This document shows, one piece after another, positions 43,061 to 56,468 of a DNA stretch of 64,000 nucleotides. The stretch is taken from NCBI RefSeq assembly GCF_001183965.1, contig NZ_LFZV01000001.1:2123871-2187870 (forward strand). The letters are read 5' to 3'. The position numbers and the translations under genes were made by a program. The first letter of the stretch is position 1. Every line of letters begins with the position of its first letter. Source of the stretch: Bacillus sp. FJAT-27916 (lineage in GTDB: Bacteria > Bacillota > Bacilli > Bacillales > Pradoshiaceae). The notes beneath the pieces are model-generated. The model was given only the letters and a program-made list of their open reading frames with translations. It did no database searches and was not told the DNA's origin.

Positions 43061-43239
43061 AACTTTTTTACGCCTATTAGAAAAGCAAACTAGGCTTTAC
43101 CCGTTAAATCCATCATCATTATTTCTGGCCGATTTTCCCCTATTGAAAATCGGCCATATTAACCTGAAATAGACTAACTCCTCAGCTTTTAGCTGCAATG
43201 AACAAATGAATTTTCTACTCTTGACCATTTAAAATACTA
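43061..43239. other. Convergent intergenic region with hairpin
   Basis: GGCCGATTTT and GAAAATCGGCC (43127-43156) form a strong hairpin between the MFS and rph stop codons. It lacks a T-tail on either strand and may be a weak bidirectional terminator. Confidence 0.4.
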
Positions 43240-46072
<2,833 letters not shown>

Positions 46073-46984
46073 GTGTCCAAATTGTCCATTCAAAAAGACG
46101 GCTTCCTATTTGCCGAAAAATACACGCATGATATCCGCATGCGCGAGAAGCTATACCCGTTATTTGAGCAAGTCTTCGGCATCAGTCCGAATTTGATGAC
46201 CGATCTCTCTGATAAAGGATTGTGGAATAACGAGTATATGCCTTACAGCTTCTTTGACGGGGAACAAGCGATTGCAAATGTTTCGGCCTTTCCGCTCCCG
46301 ATGATGATTAACGGTGCATCCATCCATTGTATTGGGATTCAATCGGTCATGACGCATCCGGACTATCGAAGGAAGGGGCTCATGAAGGCTTTGTTTCAAA
46401 AAATGCTGGACGATGCAGATCAAACGTATGAAGGATCCATCCTCTATACGAGCAGTCCCGAGCTTTACATCCCTTTTGGGTTTAAAACGGTTAACCAGTA
46501 TTCCTTTAAAATGGATTTTGCCCATACGACAATCGCTTCATCATCCTCTTTACGTAAACTCAAGCCATTGACGAATCCGGCAGATTTAGAAATTCTGAAC
46601 AAAATCGCTCAACACAGTAAAATCTTATCCACCACTTTCTTTCCTATTCGTTATTTGAATTGTCTGTACTTCAATTTCTATAATCCAGCAATCTACGAGA
46701 ATCTTTATCTTATAGAGGAACTGGATACAATCCTTGTTTTTGAGGTAAACAATGGAATCCTGCACTTATATGATGTAATGGGAGAAATGATTCCTCCAAT
46801 CGAACAGCTATGCTCTTTTATTCCCTATGAATTTACGTCCATCGAATATTACTTTCATCCAGAAGCCTTTCCATCGCCTAATCTTAGACCGATTGAATGT
46901 GAAGCACAGACTAAATTAATGGTCAGAGGCAATATCCTTGTTGAGAATGAATTATTCATGATGCCGGTCACATGTGAGTTCTAA
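46073..46984 (+). CDS. Eis/YxeL-like GNAT acetyltransferase
   Basis: The 303-residue protein starts at GTG after AAGGAT. The N-terminal GNAT domain has IQSVMTHPDYRRKGLMKALF (acetyl-CoA loop) and YTSSPELYIPFGFKTVNQYS (motif B). A second, C-terminal region (~165-300) is GNAT-like or SCP2-like, as in the Eis group. It lies divergent to rph, so a shared role in antibiotic modification is possible but unproven. Ends 4 bp into the convergent GNAT gene. Confidence 0.82.
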   Translation: MSKLSIQKDGFLFAEKYTHDIRMREKLYPLFEQVFGISPNLMTDLSDKGLWNNEYMPYSFFDGEQAIANVSAFPLPMMINGASIHCIGIQSVMTHPDYRRKGLMKALFQKMLDDADQTYEGSILYTSSPELYIPFGFKTVNQYSFKMDFAHTTIASSSSLRKLKPLTNPADLEILNKIAQHSKILSTTFFPIRYLNCLYFNFYNPAIYENLYLIEELDTILVFEVNNGILHLYDVMGEMIPPIEQLCSFIPYEFTSIEYYFHPEAFPSPNLRPIECEAQTKLMVRGNILVENELFMMPVTCEF

Positions 46985-47445
46985 ACAGCTAACTCCATTT
47001 TCAAAAACTCATACGTACGGCCGTTTGTCTCCTGCAGGAACGTCCCAGCATCCTTAAACCCGGCTTTCCTGTATACCTTTATCGCCCTGACATTGAAAGC
47101 GGCAACCGATAAGGTCATTCTTTCAACCTCATATTCGAATGTGACAAATTCAATCACAGCCTGCAGGAAGTCCATTCCTTTCCCTTGACCGGTTAAGCCT
47201 GGCTCCATTCCTAAGCCAATATCCGCCGTCTGGCTACCGGTCAATTCAACCGTTAAAAAGGCAGCTAATGTCTCTTCATATGTTACCGCAAATACCGAAT
47301 CGCCTCTTGTTTCCGCGTTTAAGAACTCCTCCAGATCATCCGGGTCGGCCTCCATGTCATAGAAGCTGTATTCTCCATCATAATGCCATGAATAGGCAAT
47401 CCATTCTGCCTGTTCTTGTGTCATAACCGTGAAAGTATAGTCCAT
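46981..47445 (-). CDS. GNAT-family N-acetyltransferase
   Basis: The 154-residue protein begins MDYTFTVMTQEQAEWIAYSW after TAGGAGGAAGTGAAAG. GLTGQGKGMDFLQAVIEF (motif A) and VAAFNVRAIKVYRKAGF (motif B) are clear. It overlaps the convergent GNAT gene by 4 bp with no terminator between them. The substrate is unknown. Confidence 0.87.
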   Translation of the reverse strand: MDYTFTVMTQEQAEWIAYSWHYDGEYSFYDMEADPDDLEEFLNAETRGDSVFAVTYEETLAAFLTVELTGSQTADIGLGMEPGLTGQGKGMDFLQAVIEFVTFEYEVERMTLSVAAFNVRAIKVYRKAGFKDAGTFLQETNGRTYEFLKMELAV

Positions 47446-47482
47446 CTTTCACTTCCTCCTATGTCGTTCGATTTATCGCGTA

Positions 47483-47692
47483 CTATTCTTTAACAGGTTC
47501 ATTTGACTCTTCTAAGCTTTGACCCTTGAATAGGACCTCAACGATTTTACATACACTTAGTACGATAACAAAGGCAAAAATACCCCCATATATCCTCTTT
47601 TCCCACTCAATGAATGAATCAGCTACGGTCATAATCGTTGCAATAACGGCTGCAGATAATAAGATTTGCGGGAATGTTAATCTCGTTTTCAT
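47483..47692 (-). CDS. Small two-helix membrane protein
   Basis: The ATG at 47692 lies after AGAAGGAGTACGAAT and gives 69 residues. Two membrane helices (about 10-26 and 36-55) are followed by an acidic tail (GQSLEESNEPVKE). No family is recognised. It lies 37 nt downstream of the GNAT gene's start on the same strand and is a separate unit. The following plus-strand Bce regulator starts about 200 bp away. Confidence 0.6.
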   Translation of the reverse strand: MKTRLTFPQILLSAAVIATIMTVADSFIEWEKRIYGGIFAFVIVLSVCKIVEVLFKGQSLEESNEPVKE

Positions 47693-47896
47693 ATTCGTAC
47701 TCCTTCTTCGTCTAAACAATATCATTCTCTTTAATCATTTCATACTCCAGGTCCAACATACTCATAAAGACATCCGTTCATATATTATTCTCCAAAACTT
47801 TTCATATCCCTCCTGCCTTCCTCACGATTCCTTATTCAAATCCACTATTTTATGATACGCTTGATTCATAGATACCTAGTAAGTGTGGTGAGAGTC

Positions 47897-48589
47897 TTGT
47901 TTAAATTATTAGTGATTGAGGATGACCAGACCTTGTTCCAGGAGCTTCGGGACCGACTTTCCAATTGGTCTTATGAGGTTAACGGAATTACTGACTTTTC
48001 CAATGTGCTGGCCGAGTTCACAGAAGCGAAGCCTGATTTGGTCATCATTGATATTCAGCTTCCTAAATATGATGGATTTCATTGGTGCCGAATGATCCGT
48101 AACTATTCGAATGTGCCGATTATTTTCCTGTCCTCACGGGACCATCCAACCGATATGGTCATGTCAATGCAGCTTGGGGCGGATGATTTTGTGCAAAAGC
48201 CGTTTCATTTCGATGTGCTGCTTGCGAAGATTCAAGCAATCCTCAGACGCACGTATAATTACAATGCAGAAACAGCTGCCCTTAAAACGTGGTGCGGTGC
48301 GTTGATTGATTTTGAGCGAAATAGTATCAGCAAGGATGAGATAGAGATTGAACTGACGAAGAATGAATGCTTTATCCTCAAGCAATTGCTTGAGCATAAG
48401 GACAAGATTGTCAGCCGGGATGCCTTGATTCGTGCTTTATGGGAGGATGAGCGCTTTGTCAGCGATAACACGCTCACGGTGAACGTCAATCGTCTTCGCA
48501 AAAAGCTCGAACAGCTTGGTCTTGGCCACATGATTGAGACGAAGGTTGGACAAGGCTATATCGCCAAGGAAGAGGAGTCACCTATATGA
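47897..48589 (+). CDS. Bce-type OmpR-family response regulator
   Basis: The TTG at 47897 follows GGTGAGAGTC, giving 230 residues. The receiver domain has Asp9/Asp10, phosphoacceptor Asp52 and Lys101. A winged-helix domain follows (SDNTLTVNVNRLRKKLEQLG). It is the BceR/PsdR-like regulator of the module and should bind the TnACA-N4-TGTnA operators at 49587 and 52492. It overlaps the kinase gene by 4 nt (ATGA). Confidence 0.9.
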   Translation: MFKLLVIEDDQTLFQELRDRLSNWSYEVNGITDFSNVLAEFTEAKPDLVIIDIQLPKYDGFHWCRMIRNYSNVPIIFLSSRDHPTDMVMSMQLGADDFVQKPFHFDVLLAKIQAILRRTYNYNAETAALKTWCGALIDFERNSISKDEIEIELTKNECFILKQLLEHKDKIVSRDALIRALWEDERFVSDNTLTVNVNRLRKKLEQLGLGHMIETKVGQGYIAKEEESPI

Positions 48590-49590
48590 AGGCAAAATTC
48601 CTGAAGGAGCGTCTAAGCTGGATCCTCTTGATTGTCGCAGTGCAGGGACTTATCCTTTTGATTGCCTGGCTTGATCATTCCATTCCCATTACACCTGTGC
48701 TGTACGCTGTTTTCTTAACAACGATTCTCTCTCTTGCCTTTCTCTGCTTCCGCTATATAAAGGAGACGAAGTTTTATCAGGAGTTGGATAATTGGACAGC
48801 CGATCTTGATACGGACACGCTCCCGACACCAACGAGTCCATTTGAGAGAATAGTTGCGGATACACTCATTCAGCAGACCACTTCGCTTCGGAATGAGACA
48901 TATGAGAATACAGCCCTGCTTGAATATGAAAAGGATGATTTGCTGGCATGGATTCATGAGGTGAAGACCCCGCTTACGGCGATGAAGCTGATTATCGACC
49001 GTACCGAGGATGAGGAGATGAAGGCTCAGCTCATGTACGAATGGCTTAGGATTCATTTATTACTTGATACACAGCTCCATCAGAAGCGGATGCCCTTCAT
49101 GCATAATGATCTCTACATTGAGCAGGTCAGCTTGAAGCCGCTAATGATTCAGGAGATTAAGATGCTACAGTCCTGGTGCCTGCAAAAAGGCATTGGCTTT
49201 GATTTAGAACTTGAGGCTGATGTCGTCTTAACGGATGCCAAATGGGCCGCCTTTATCATCCGCCAGCTGTTAACCAATGCCGTCAAATACAGTGAGCAGG
49301 ATGAGATTCGCTTGAAAAGCTTTCGGGATGACAGTCACACATATGTGCAAATCATTGACAATGGACGCGGAATTGACCCGAAGGACCTGCCCCGTATCTT
49401 CGACAAAGGCTTCACATCAACAACGGAGCATCAAGATCGTTCCTCAAGCGGAATGGGGCTTTATTTAACGAAGCAGGCAGCCCTTGCCCTGCACATCAAG
49501 ATCAGCGTGGAATCAACACTTGGGGAAGGCACGGCCTTCACGCTCCGCTTCCCGAAACGAAATGAATTTGAGTCCGTGATAAGTGTGTGA
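48586..49590 (+). CDS. Bce-type intramembrane-sensing histidine kinase
   Basis: The 334-residue kinase has two N-terminal membrane helices (~10-30 and ~38-56) separated by a loop of only a few residues. It has no extracellular sensor domain, the hallmark of BceS-like kinases, which detect flux through their ABC partner. Phosphoacceptor His124 is in AWIHEVKTPLTAMKL. The HATPase domain has LLTNAVKYSE, IIDNGRGIDP and SGMGLYL. Coupled to the response regulator. Confidence 0.92.
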   Translation: MKAKFLKERLSWILLIVAVQGLILLIAWLDHSIPITPVLYAVFLTTILSLAFLCFRYIKETKFYQELDNWTADLDTDTLPTPTSPFERIVADTLIQQTTSLRNETYENTALLEYEKDDLLAWIHEVKTPLTAMKLIIDRTEDEEMKAQLMYEWLRIHLLLDTQLHQKRMPFMHNDLYIEQVSLKPLMIQEIKMLQSWCLQKGIGFDLELEADVVLTDAKWAAFIIRQLLTNAVKYSEQDEIRLKSFRDDSHTYVQIIDNGRGIDPKDLPRIFDKGFTSTTEHQDRSSSGMGLYLTKQAALALHIKISVESTLGEGTAFTLRFPKRNEFESVISV

Positions 49591-49602
49591 CAATAATGTC
49601 AC
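49587..49602. promoter_or_regulatory. BceR-like operator of the first ABC module
   Basis: GTGACAATAATGTCAC is a perfect palindrome of the TnACA-N4-TGTnA type recognised by BceR-like regulators. It overlaps the kinase stop codon. Together with the ~30 bp that follow, it is almost identical to the site at 52492, supporting a shared function. Confidence 0.7.
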
Positions 49603-49690
49603 ATGCTTTTCTTGTTTGTTCGCTAAATAGCAGGAATCCTTTCTGCCATTATTCTAGACTAATAATAAGAACGAAAGGAGTGAACGACTG

Positions 49691-50446
49691 ATGAATATTC
49701 TTGAAGCAGTTAAGATTCACAAATACTACGGGAATAAATTTAATAAGCAGGAAGTATTAAAAGGCATTGACCTCACGATTCAAAAGGGTGAGTTCATTGG
49801 GATTATGGGTGCTTCCGGCTCCGGGAAAACAACCCTGCTCAATGTACTGTCATCCATTGATAAAGCAAGCCGAGGGTCCATCCTGATTGAAGGGCAGGAG
49901 CTGACGAAAATGTCCGAGCGCAAGATAGCCCAGTTCCGCATGAATCATTTAGGTTTCATCTTTCAGGACTATCACCTGCTTGACACATTGACCGTGAAGG
50001 AAAATATCCTTCTCCCCCTCTCTGTCCAAAAGGTGAATAAGAAAGAGGCCGAACAGAAATTCAATGAAATCGCTGAAACATTAGGCATACTTGAGGTCCA
50101 GAATAAATATCCAAATGAAATCTCTGGCGGGCAAAAACAGCGTACCGCTGCTGCTAGAGCGTTCATCCATGAGCCTAGCATCATTTTCGCCGATGAGCCG
50201 ACGGGTGCGCTTGATTCGAAATCTGCCTCCGATCTGCTCGGGAAATTGGGCCAGCTCAATGAACAGCTCGGTGCAACCATCGTCATGGTCACTCATGATC
50301 CGCTTGCAGCAAGCTATTGCAGCCGTGTCATTTTCATTAAGGACGGACAAATTTATACACAGCTGAATAAAGGCGAGGAAGACCGTCAAACCTTCTTCAA
50401 GGCCCTCATGAAAACGCAGGGCATTGTGGGCGGTGTTCAAGTATGA
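49691..50446 (+). CDS. Bce-type ABC transporter ATPase, module 1
   Basis: The 251-residue ATPase has Walker [11 protein letters not shown]-loop FQDYH, signature SGGQKQR and Walker [13 protein letters not shown]. MacB/BceA family. The ATG follows GAAAGGAGTGAACGACTG. It overlaps the permease gene by 4 nt (ATGA). With its permease, it frees cell-wall lipid precursors from peptide antibiotics (as BceAB does for bacitracin). Confidence 0.92.
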   Translation: MNILEAVKIHKYYGNKFNKQEVLKGIDLTIQKGEFIGIMGASGSGKTTLLNVLSSIDKASRGSILIEGQELTKMSERKIAQFRMNHLGFIFQDYHLLDTLTVKENILLPLSVQKVNKKEAEQKFNEIAETLGILEVQNKYPNEISGGQKQRTAAARAFIHEPSIIFADEPTGALDSKSASDLLGKLGQLNEQLGATIVMVTHDPLAASYCSRVIFIKDGQIYTQLNKGEEDRQTFFKALMKTQGIVGGVQV

Positions 50447-52383
50447 GTGTCAATTCTCTCATCTGGCGCAGCCTGAAGAAAAATCTTAAAAACTATTATC
50501 TATACATTTTTGCCCTTGTCTTTAGTGTCGCTTTGTATTTTTCATTCGTTACCTTACAGTACGATCCATCGATGGACCCGATGAAAGGGACCATTAAGGG
50601 GGAAGCGTCCATCCGGTCAGCCTCCATTCTCTTGATTGCGATCGTGACGATCTTTCTTGTGTATGCCAATAATATCTTCATGAAAAGACGCAGCAAGGAA
50701 ATCGCCATGTATCAATTAGTTGGGATGAATAAGTCGAAGGTATTCACGATTTTGAACACCGAAAATAGTATTCTCTATTTCGGCTCTTTATTGGCGGGAA
50801 TTTTCGTAGGATTTTCCTTCTCGAAATTATTGATGCTCATTCTTATCAGAATCACCAATGTCGACAACTTAGCGAAACTGAATTTCTCAACAGAAGCCCT
50901 TATTCAAACGGCTGCGGTGTTTATCGGAATATTCCTGATTACGATGCTTGTCAATTACTTCTTCATTAAGCGAAAAGGCATCCTGGATCTATTCCATACG
51001 GTCTCCTCAACCGAAATGAAGACAAAAAAGATTTCTGTTTGGGAGGTATTGATTGGGCTGCTTGGCCTCCTTCTGATCATCACGGGCTATTATGTCTCCT
51101 CCATGCTGTTTGATGGAGATTTCGGCACAATCAATGAGTTGTTTATGGCCATGATTTTTATCCTAGCTTCCGTCATTATTGGAACATACTTTTTCTATAA
51201 GGGTTCTATCCGCTTCTTATTCAACCTGATACGCAGGAAGAAGAATGGCTATCTAACCATTCAGGATGTGCTCTCCCTTTCATCCATTATGTTCCGGATG
51301 AAATCAAACGCCATGCTCTTAACGGTCATCACGACGGTATCGGCTTTGTCCATCGGGCTGCTTTCTTTAAGCTATATCGCCTATTACTCCGTTGAGAAGC
51401 AGGCCGAGCGAAATGTGACAGCAGACTTTTCAATCGCCAACACGAAGGAAGTACCTTTGTTTGAAGACGCCCTGCAGGAGAAGAAGATTGGCTACGAGGA
51501 GAAAAAAGTTAATGTGATTCAAGTGTATACTGACCTCGAAGATATTACGGCAAAAAGCTTTGAAGAAGTCAACTACACGACTGATCATATGCCTATGCCA
51601 CTAGTAAGTGACACAGCCATTGATGGGTTGAATTTGAAGCCGGACGAAATCAAGTTTACTGGCTATAGTGACATGATCGCCACGCTTGTTCAATTTAAGG
51701 ATTCAGGCACGGTTCAACTAGAAAGTCCAGACGGCCATATTCCTTTAACCTATGTGGGTATTGATAAGAAACCGATTGTTTCCTCCTACTTTACAGGCGG
51801 AGGAATGCCGGTCATGATTGTGGAAGAGTCCGTGTATGAGAAGCTAGCCAAGAAACCAGACCCATCCATTCAATTGGAATCATCCGTTCATACGGGGATT
51901 ACGATTAAAAATGAAGCCAATCTGGAAAAGGCGAATGAGGTCTTCTTGGAAACGGTCGACAGTGACATGAACGATTCCCGCTATCAACAAATTCTGGATC
52001 AAAAAAACATTATGGGATTATTGTTCTTTGTCGTCGCGTTCCTAGGACTCACCTTCCTGATTACCTCCGGCTGCATCCTTTATTTCAAGCAAATGGATGA
52101 AGGCGAAGAAGAGCTGCCAAACTATACGATTTTGCGCAAGCTCGGCTTCACGGAAGGTGATTTACTAAAAGGCATCATTGCCAAGCAAATCTTCAACTTC
52201 GGCATCCCGTTGTTTATCGGTCTATGCCACGGCTATTTCGCCGTGCAATCCGGCTGGTTCTTCTTCGGATCTGACCTATGGACACCGATGCTGATTGTGA
52301 TGGTTCTATATACAGGCCTCTACTCCATATTCGGCATTCTATCCGTGCTGTACTACAAGAAATTAATTAAGAAGGCCCTTTAA
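50443..52383 (+). CDS. Bce-type ABC transporter permease, module 1
   Basis: The 646-residue FtsX/MacB-like permease has ten predicted membrane helices: one, then two groups, with a large extracellular domain (~310-520) between helices 7 and 8. That is the BceB arrangement that binds the antibiotic-target complex and signals to the kinase. The C-terminal part ([20 protein letters not shown]) is almost identical to that of module 2, while the extracellular domain has diverged. Confidence 0.92.
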   Translation: MSVNSLIWRSLKKNLKNYYLYIFALVFSVALYFSFVTLQYDPSMDPMKGTIKGEASIRSASILLIAIVTIFLVYANNIFMKRRSKEIAMYQLVGMNKSKVFTILNTENSILYFGSLLAGIFVGFSFSKLLMLILIRITNVDNLAKLNFSTEALIQTAAVFIGIFLITMLVNYFFIKRKGILDLFHTVSSTEMKTKKISVWEVLIGLLGLLLIITGYYVSSMLFDGDFGTINELFMAMIFILASVIIGTYFFYKGSIRFLFNLIRRKKNGYLTIQDVLSLSSIMFRMKSNAMLLTVITTVSALSIGLLSLSYIAYYSVEKQAERNVTADFSIANTKEVPLFEDALQEKKIGYEEKKVNVIQVYTDLEDITAKSFEEVNYTTDHMPMPLVSDTAIDGLNLKPDEIKFTGYSDMIATLVQFKDSGTVQLESPDGHIPLTYVGIDKKPIVSSYFTGGGMPVMIVEESVYEKLAKKPDPSIQLESSVHTGITIKNEANLEKANEVFLETVDSDMNDSRYQQILDQKNIMGLLFFVVAFLGLTFLITSGCILYFKQMDEGEEELPNYTILRKLGFTEGDLLKGIIAKQIFNFGIPLFIGLCHGYFAVQSGWFFFGSDLWTPMLIVMVLYTGLYSIFGILSVLYYKKLIKKAL

Positions 52384-52392
52384 TCCTTAGCA

Positions 52393-52428
52393 GTCTCCAG
52401 TCATTCAATGGCTGGAGGCTTTTTTTAT
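52393..52428 (+). terminator. Terminator of Bce module 1
   Basis: CTCCAGTCAT and ATGGCTGGAG form a 10-bp stem with a 3-nt loop, followed by TTTTTTT. Confidence 0.88.
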
Positions 52429-52491
52429 TCTATGTGCGCTCACGAGGATGAATGAGCCTCCCCTTCCCCCTACATTGGTCGTTTGATTCGA

Positions 52492-52507
52492 GTGACAATA
52501 ATGTCAC
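52492..52507. promoter_or_regulatory. BceR-like operator of the second ABC module
   Basis: The same 16-bp palindrome as at 49587. It is followed by the shared ATGCTTTTCTT and TTTGTTCGC boxes, placing it about 105 bp upstream of the second ATPase start, as in module 1. Confidence 0.7.
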
Positions 52508-52597
52508 ATGCTTTTCTTATTTGTTCGCCAAATAACAGGAGGTTAACCAGAATATTCCTGTACACTTGTATTAATCGATAAAAGGAGTGACGGACAG

Positions 52598-53353
52598 ATG
52601 AATATATTAGAGGCAGTAAAAGTTCATAAAATATATGGCAATAAGTTTAATAAACAGGAAGTGTTACAGGGCGTGGATTTAACCATTGCTAAGGGAGAGT
52701 TTATCGGCATCATGGGAGCCTCCGGTTCAGGGAAGACCACCCTTCTTAATGTCCTATCCTCCATTGATAAGGCAAGCCGTGGAATCATTTATATCGAAGG
52801 ACAAGAAATGACGAAAATGAAGGACAAGAAACTGGCCCAGTTCCGCATGAATCATTTAGGCTTTATCTTTCAAGACTATCATCTGCTAGATACCTTAACC
52901 GTCAAGGAGAATATCCTCCTCCCCCTCTCTGTTCAGAAGGCAAACAAAAAAGAGGCTGAGCGCCGATTCAAGGAAATAGCCGAGACTCTTGGCATAAACG
53001 ATATCAAGGATAAATACCCGAATGAAATATCTGGAGGACAGAAGCAGCGAACGGCCGCTGCCAGAGCCTTCATCCATGAACCAAGTATCATCTTTGCGGA
53101 TGAACCAACAGGTGCCTTAGACTCCAAATCAGCGTCAGACCTGCTGCACAAACTCGGCCAGCTGAACGACGAGCTTAAAGCGACCATCGTCATGGTCACC
53201 CATGACCCGCTTGCGGCAAGCTATTGTAGCCGCGTCATCTTTATTAAGGACGGACAGATTTATACGCAGTTGAACAAGGGGGATGAGAATCGACAGCAAT
53301 TCTTCAAGGATCTGATGAAAACACAAGGAATTCTAGGCGGTGTTCAAGTATGA
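52598..53353 (+). CDS. Bce-type ABC transporter ATPase, module 2
   Basis: The 251-residue ATPase is the same length and nearly the same sequence as module 1's, with all motifs intact. The ATG follows AAAGGAGTGACGGACAG. It overlaps its permease by 4 nt. The two ATPases are recent duplicates and probably interchangeable. Confidence 0.92.
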   Translation: MNILEAVKVHKIYGNKFNKQEVLQGVDLTIAKGEFIGIMGASGSGKTTLLNVLSSIDKASRGIIYIEGQEMTKMKDKKLAQFRMNHLGFIFQDYHLLDTLTVKENILLPLSVQKANKKEAERRFKEIAETLGINDIKDKYPNEISGGQKQRTAAARAFIHEPSIIFADEPTGALDSKSASDLLHKLGQLNDELKATIVMVTHDPLAASYCSRVIFIKDGQIYTQLNKGDENRQQFFKDLMKTQGILGGVQV

Positions 53354-55293
53354 GCATTGGCAAGCTGATTAGGCAAAGCCTTAAAAAGAATCTGAAAAAT
53401 TACTATCTGTACGTGTTTGCTCTCGTATTCAGTTCGGCTCTTTATTTCTCCTTTGTCACACTCCAATACGATCCTGCCATGGATGAGGTAGAAGGCGGCA
53501 TTAAAGGGGGCTCGGCCATTCTTACAGGCTCCATCCTGCTGATTGCTATCGTTGCCGTATTTCTAGCCTATGCGAATAATCTTTTCATGAAAAGGCGCAG
53601 CAAAGAAATTGCCTTATACCAATTAGTCGGAATGAACAAGCAGAAGGTCTTTTGGATCCTCTCTTCCGAAAACAGCATTCTCTATTTCAGCTCCTTAATT
53701 GGGGGGATCTTCCTCGGCTTTGCCTCCTCTAAATTATTGCTGCTGATCTTACTTAATATTACAGGAACAGAGGACATTGCTTCCTTGAGGTTTTCCAGTG
53801 CTGCCCTTATCCAGACGCTCATCATCTTTTTCGGGATTTTCCTGTTTACCTTATTGATTAATTTTTTCTATATCAAGAGAAAAGGCATTCTAGCCTTATT
53901 CCATACGGAAACAACCACAGAGATGAAAGCAGGGAAAATCTCTCTATGGGAAATCCTGATGGGACTTATCGGAATCTCGTTCATTACTGGTGGTTATTAT
54001 GTATCGTCTAAGCTATTCGGGGGAGACTTCCAAACAGCCAATGAATTTTTGCTTGGGATGGTCTTTATTCTTACCTCAGTCATTCTCGGGACTTACTTCT
54101 TCTATAAGGGCTCTATCCGCTTCCTCTTCAATCTTGTACGGAAAAAGAAGAATGGCTATCTAACCATCAATGATGTCCTGTCCTTGTCTTCCATCATGTT
54201 TCGTATGAAGTCAAATGCACTCTTGCTGACCATCATCACGACCGTTTCTGCCCTTGCCATCGCCCTCTTATCGTTAAGCTATATTTCGTATTATTCGATT
54301 GAAAAGAGCGCTCAGGATAGAGTGGCGGCTGATTTTTCCTTTGCAAACCAGGATGATTATGAAACATTCATCAATCTTTTAACAGAAAATCAAATCGCTT
54401 ACTCCGAGAAACAAATTAAAGTCATCCATGTCTACGCAGATCTAAGCGATATCGTAAACGGCAGTTTTTTTGAAGTAATGGACTATAATCCAAACCGTAA
54501 AACCATACCCGTCGCAAGTGAAACAGCCGTGGAAGGCTTAAATTTAGCCAAGGATGAGGTCATCATGGCTGGATTCAGTGATGCAAATGCCAGCCTTTAT
54601 CAATTTAATGAAGCAGGTACGTTAATCCTTGAAGGGCCAAATGGCTCAATGAAGCAAACCTTGGCGGGATTGAAGAAAGAATCTCTTGTTTCCAGTTATT
54701 TCACTATTGATATGCCTCTAGCTCTCATCGACCAGACCGTTTTTAACGAGATTGCTGAGAATCCTGATTCCTCTATCCAGCAGGAAGCTACTATCTTTAC
54801 GGGTATTACGATTAATCATGAAGCCAATCTCAAGAAAGCGAATGACCTGTTCATGGAGCTCCCGGATAAAGAATACATGAATGACTCCCGCCCACAGCTT
54901 GTCCATGATATGAAAAACACGATGGGCTTGATGCTCTTTATTGTTGCCTTCCTCGGGCTCACGTTCTTGATTACATCCGGATGTATTCTTTATTTCAAGC
55001 AAATGGATGAAGGAGAAGAAGAGCTGCCGAACTACACAATCCTGCGCAAGCTCGGTTTCACGGAAGGCGATTTATTAAAAGGTGTCATTGCCAAGCAAAT
55101 CTTCAATTTCGGCATCCCGCTGATCATTGGCCTTTCCCATGGCTATTTTGCCGTTCAGTCCGGCTGGTTCTTATTCGGAACTGAGCTATGGACACCAATG
55201 CTGATTGTCATGGTTCTTTACACCGTTCTTTACTCAATATTCGGCCTTCTCTCTGTGCTCTACTACAAGAATTTGATAAAGAAGGCCCTATAA
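53350..55293 (+). CDS. Bce-type ABC transporter permease, module 2
   Basis: The 647-residue permease has the same ten-helix layout. Its N-terminal and C-terminal membrane parts are close to those of module 1. Its extracellular domain (about residues 310-520, e.g. [20 protein letters not shown] versus [20 protein letters not shown]) is much less similar, which points to different antibiotic preferences. It is transcribed from its own operator behind module 1's terminator. Confidence 0.92.
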   Translation: MSIGKLIRQSLKKNLKNYYLYVFALVFSSALYFSFVTLQYDPAMDEVEGGIKGGSAILTGSILLIAIVAVFLAYANNLFMKRRSKEIALYQLVGMNKQKVFWILSSENSILYFSSLIGGIFLGFASSKLLLLILLNITGTEDIASLRFSSAALIQTLIIFFGIFLFTLLINFFYIKRKGILALFHTETTTEMKAGKISLWEILMGLIGISFITGGYYVSSKLFGGDFQTANEFLLGMVFILTSVILGTYFFYKGSIRFLFNLVRKKKNGYLTINDVLSLSSIMFRMKSNALLLTIITTVSALAIALLSLSYISYYSIEKSAQDRVAADFSFANQDDYETFINLLTENQIAYSEKQIKVIHVYADLSDIVNGSFFEVMDYNPNRKTIPVASETAVEGLNLAKDEVIMAGFSDANASLYQFNEAGTLILEGPNGSMKQTLAGLKKESLVSSYFTIDMPLALIDQTVFNEIAENPDSSIQQEATIFTGITINHEANLKKANDLFMELPDKEYMNDSRPQLVHDMKNTMGLMLFIVAFLGLTFLITSGCILYFKQMDEGEEELPNYTILRKLGFTEGDLLKGVIAKQIFNFGIPLIIGLSHGYFAVQSGWFLFGTELWTPMLIVMVLYTVLYSIFGLLSVLYYKNLIKKAL

Positions 55294-55296
55294 AAA

Positions 55297-55333
55297 CCAA
55301 GGCTCCAGCTGTTAAAACCTGGAGCCTTTATTT
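55297..55333. terminator. Terminator of Bce module 2, shared with the convergent gene
   Basis: AAGGCTCCAG and CTGGAGCCTT enclose a ~9-nt loop, followed by TATTTC. It touches the stop codon of the convergent membrane protein gene. Confidence 0.75.
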
Positions 55334-55882
55334 CTGTCTATGTATGCTTCGAACAGCCCTGATAATCTCACTTTTTGGTATCTCCGGGTATTTAGCCTGG
55401 ATTCTTTTCACACAATCTGTCCAGCTCTCCTCCTGCAGAAGACGCTGAATATCTGCCTCAACCTCCGGAGGTAATCCCCTTCCTTCCTCCTCATCCATCT
55501 CTATGTTCTCTAAGAAAAGACCTGTCACCCCATGAATAATGGTAATCACCACTTTCATCAGCAAAGAAATTTCTATTCCATCCATAAAGAAATCAAGCAT
55601 GCTCAATACGATCAACGTTCCGCCCCATTCCAGCAATGTACGAAGGAATGTATTGGTATAAAACGCTTTATATCGGTCCTTCACAGCATTTAACAAGGAA
55701 TCTATCCATGTACCGACGCCTATATCAATCATGCAAAACAAGATGAGAAATAATAGCAAATATGGGATTGAGGCGTAATCCTGCCCTGTGAAATGAATAA
55801 GGAACGCATACATGATTCCTGCTGGGGCAAAGATGGCGAGCAGAATCATAAATACCGAAATGATGGCCAGTAGATTTTTCAC
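55328..55882 (-). CDS. YrvL-like membrane protein with a cytoplasmic helical tail
   Basis: The 184-residue protein starts at GTG after AAAGGGGGAGTATC. There are four membrane helices (residues ~5-30, ~38-63, ~83-103, ~108-126). An acidic cytoplasmic tail follows (GRGLPPEVEADIQRLLQEE, ending SEIIRAVRSIHRQK). The membrane part resembles the YrvL-like family of regulators. Function uncertain. Confidence 0.65.
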   Translation of the reverse strand: MKNLLAIISVFMILLAIFAPAGIMYAFLIHFTGQDYASIPYLLLFLILFCMIDIGVGTWIDSLLNAVKDRYKAFYTNTFLRTLLEWGGTLIVLSMLDFFMDGIEISLLMKVVITIIHGVTGLFLENIEMDEEEGRGLPPEVEADIQRLLQEESWTDCVKRIQAKYPEIPKSEIIRAVRSIHRQK

Positions 55883-55939
55883 GATACTCCCCCTTTTTCA
55901 AGTAGGTTAGACAAAGAACAATCTTGATAAAACAATAAA

Positions 55940-55965
55940 TAAAAAAGACTCTTCTATAAGAGTCA
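55940..55965 (-). terminator. Terminator of the PIN-domain operon
   Basis: GACTCTT and AAGAGTC pair across a 4-nt loop, followed by TTTTTTATTT on the minus strand, about 60 bp after the PIN gene's stop. Confidence 0.8.
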
Positions 55966-56023
55966 CTTCTGAAAATCTATCTATCTTATAAAATTTGTAT
56001 GTAATATATTGTTGTCATTCATT

Positions 56024-56467
56024 CTAACTCTCCTTATATACTTTAAGAAAATCAGAAGTATTAACAACATGAAATGATTGACCATCTATATCAAACATCC
56101 CACTCCTATAATCATTGGATACTAAAAAATCAGCCTCATAAACGAACGCACACTTAACAAACATTAAATCGGTTTTATCTTTAATTTTATCTATATCCGG
56201 CATCTGGCTTATATTAGCCGAGCTGCCATAATAAAAGAGCTTAGAGATATCTGACATAAAAGATAAACGATCTTGCTCTTTTCGTATAAAATTCCTCGCA
56301 AAATTTTTTGAGACATACATAAGTTCTCCAATTGAATCTTGAGAAAAACCAATATATATTTTTCGTTTCTTCACTAATTTTAGGATTGTTTGACAATCTT
56401 CATCCCCATAAAACCACCCATGGATAAATACATTCGTGTCTAAAACAACTTTATATCTTTTAGTCAT
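56024..56467 (-). CDS. PIN-domain ribonuclease-like protein (putative toxin)
   Basis: The 147-residue protein has a PIN fold. VVLDTNVFIHG carries the first acidic residue (Asp10). SIGELMYVSKNF, DKTDLMFVKCAF and DFLVSNDYRSGMFD carry further conserved acidic positions. It fits the 'putative toxin-antitoxin system toxin component, PIN family' group (COG1569-like), which would cleave RNA. It starts one base after the stop of a 45-aa gene, a spacing typical of toxin-antitoxin pairs. Confidence 0.82.
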   Translation of the reverse strand: MTKRYKVVLDTNVFIHGWFYGDEDCQTILKLVKKRKIYIGFSQDSIGELMYVSKNFARNFIRKEQDRLSFMSDISKLFYYGSSANISQMPDIDKIKDKTDLMFVKCAFVYEADFLVSNDYRSGMFDIDGQSFHVVNTSDFLKVYKES

Positions 56468-56468
56468 A

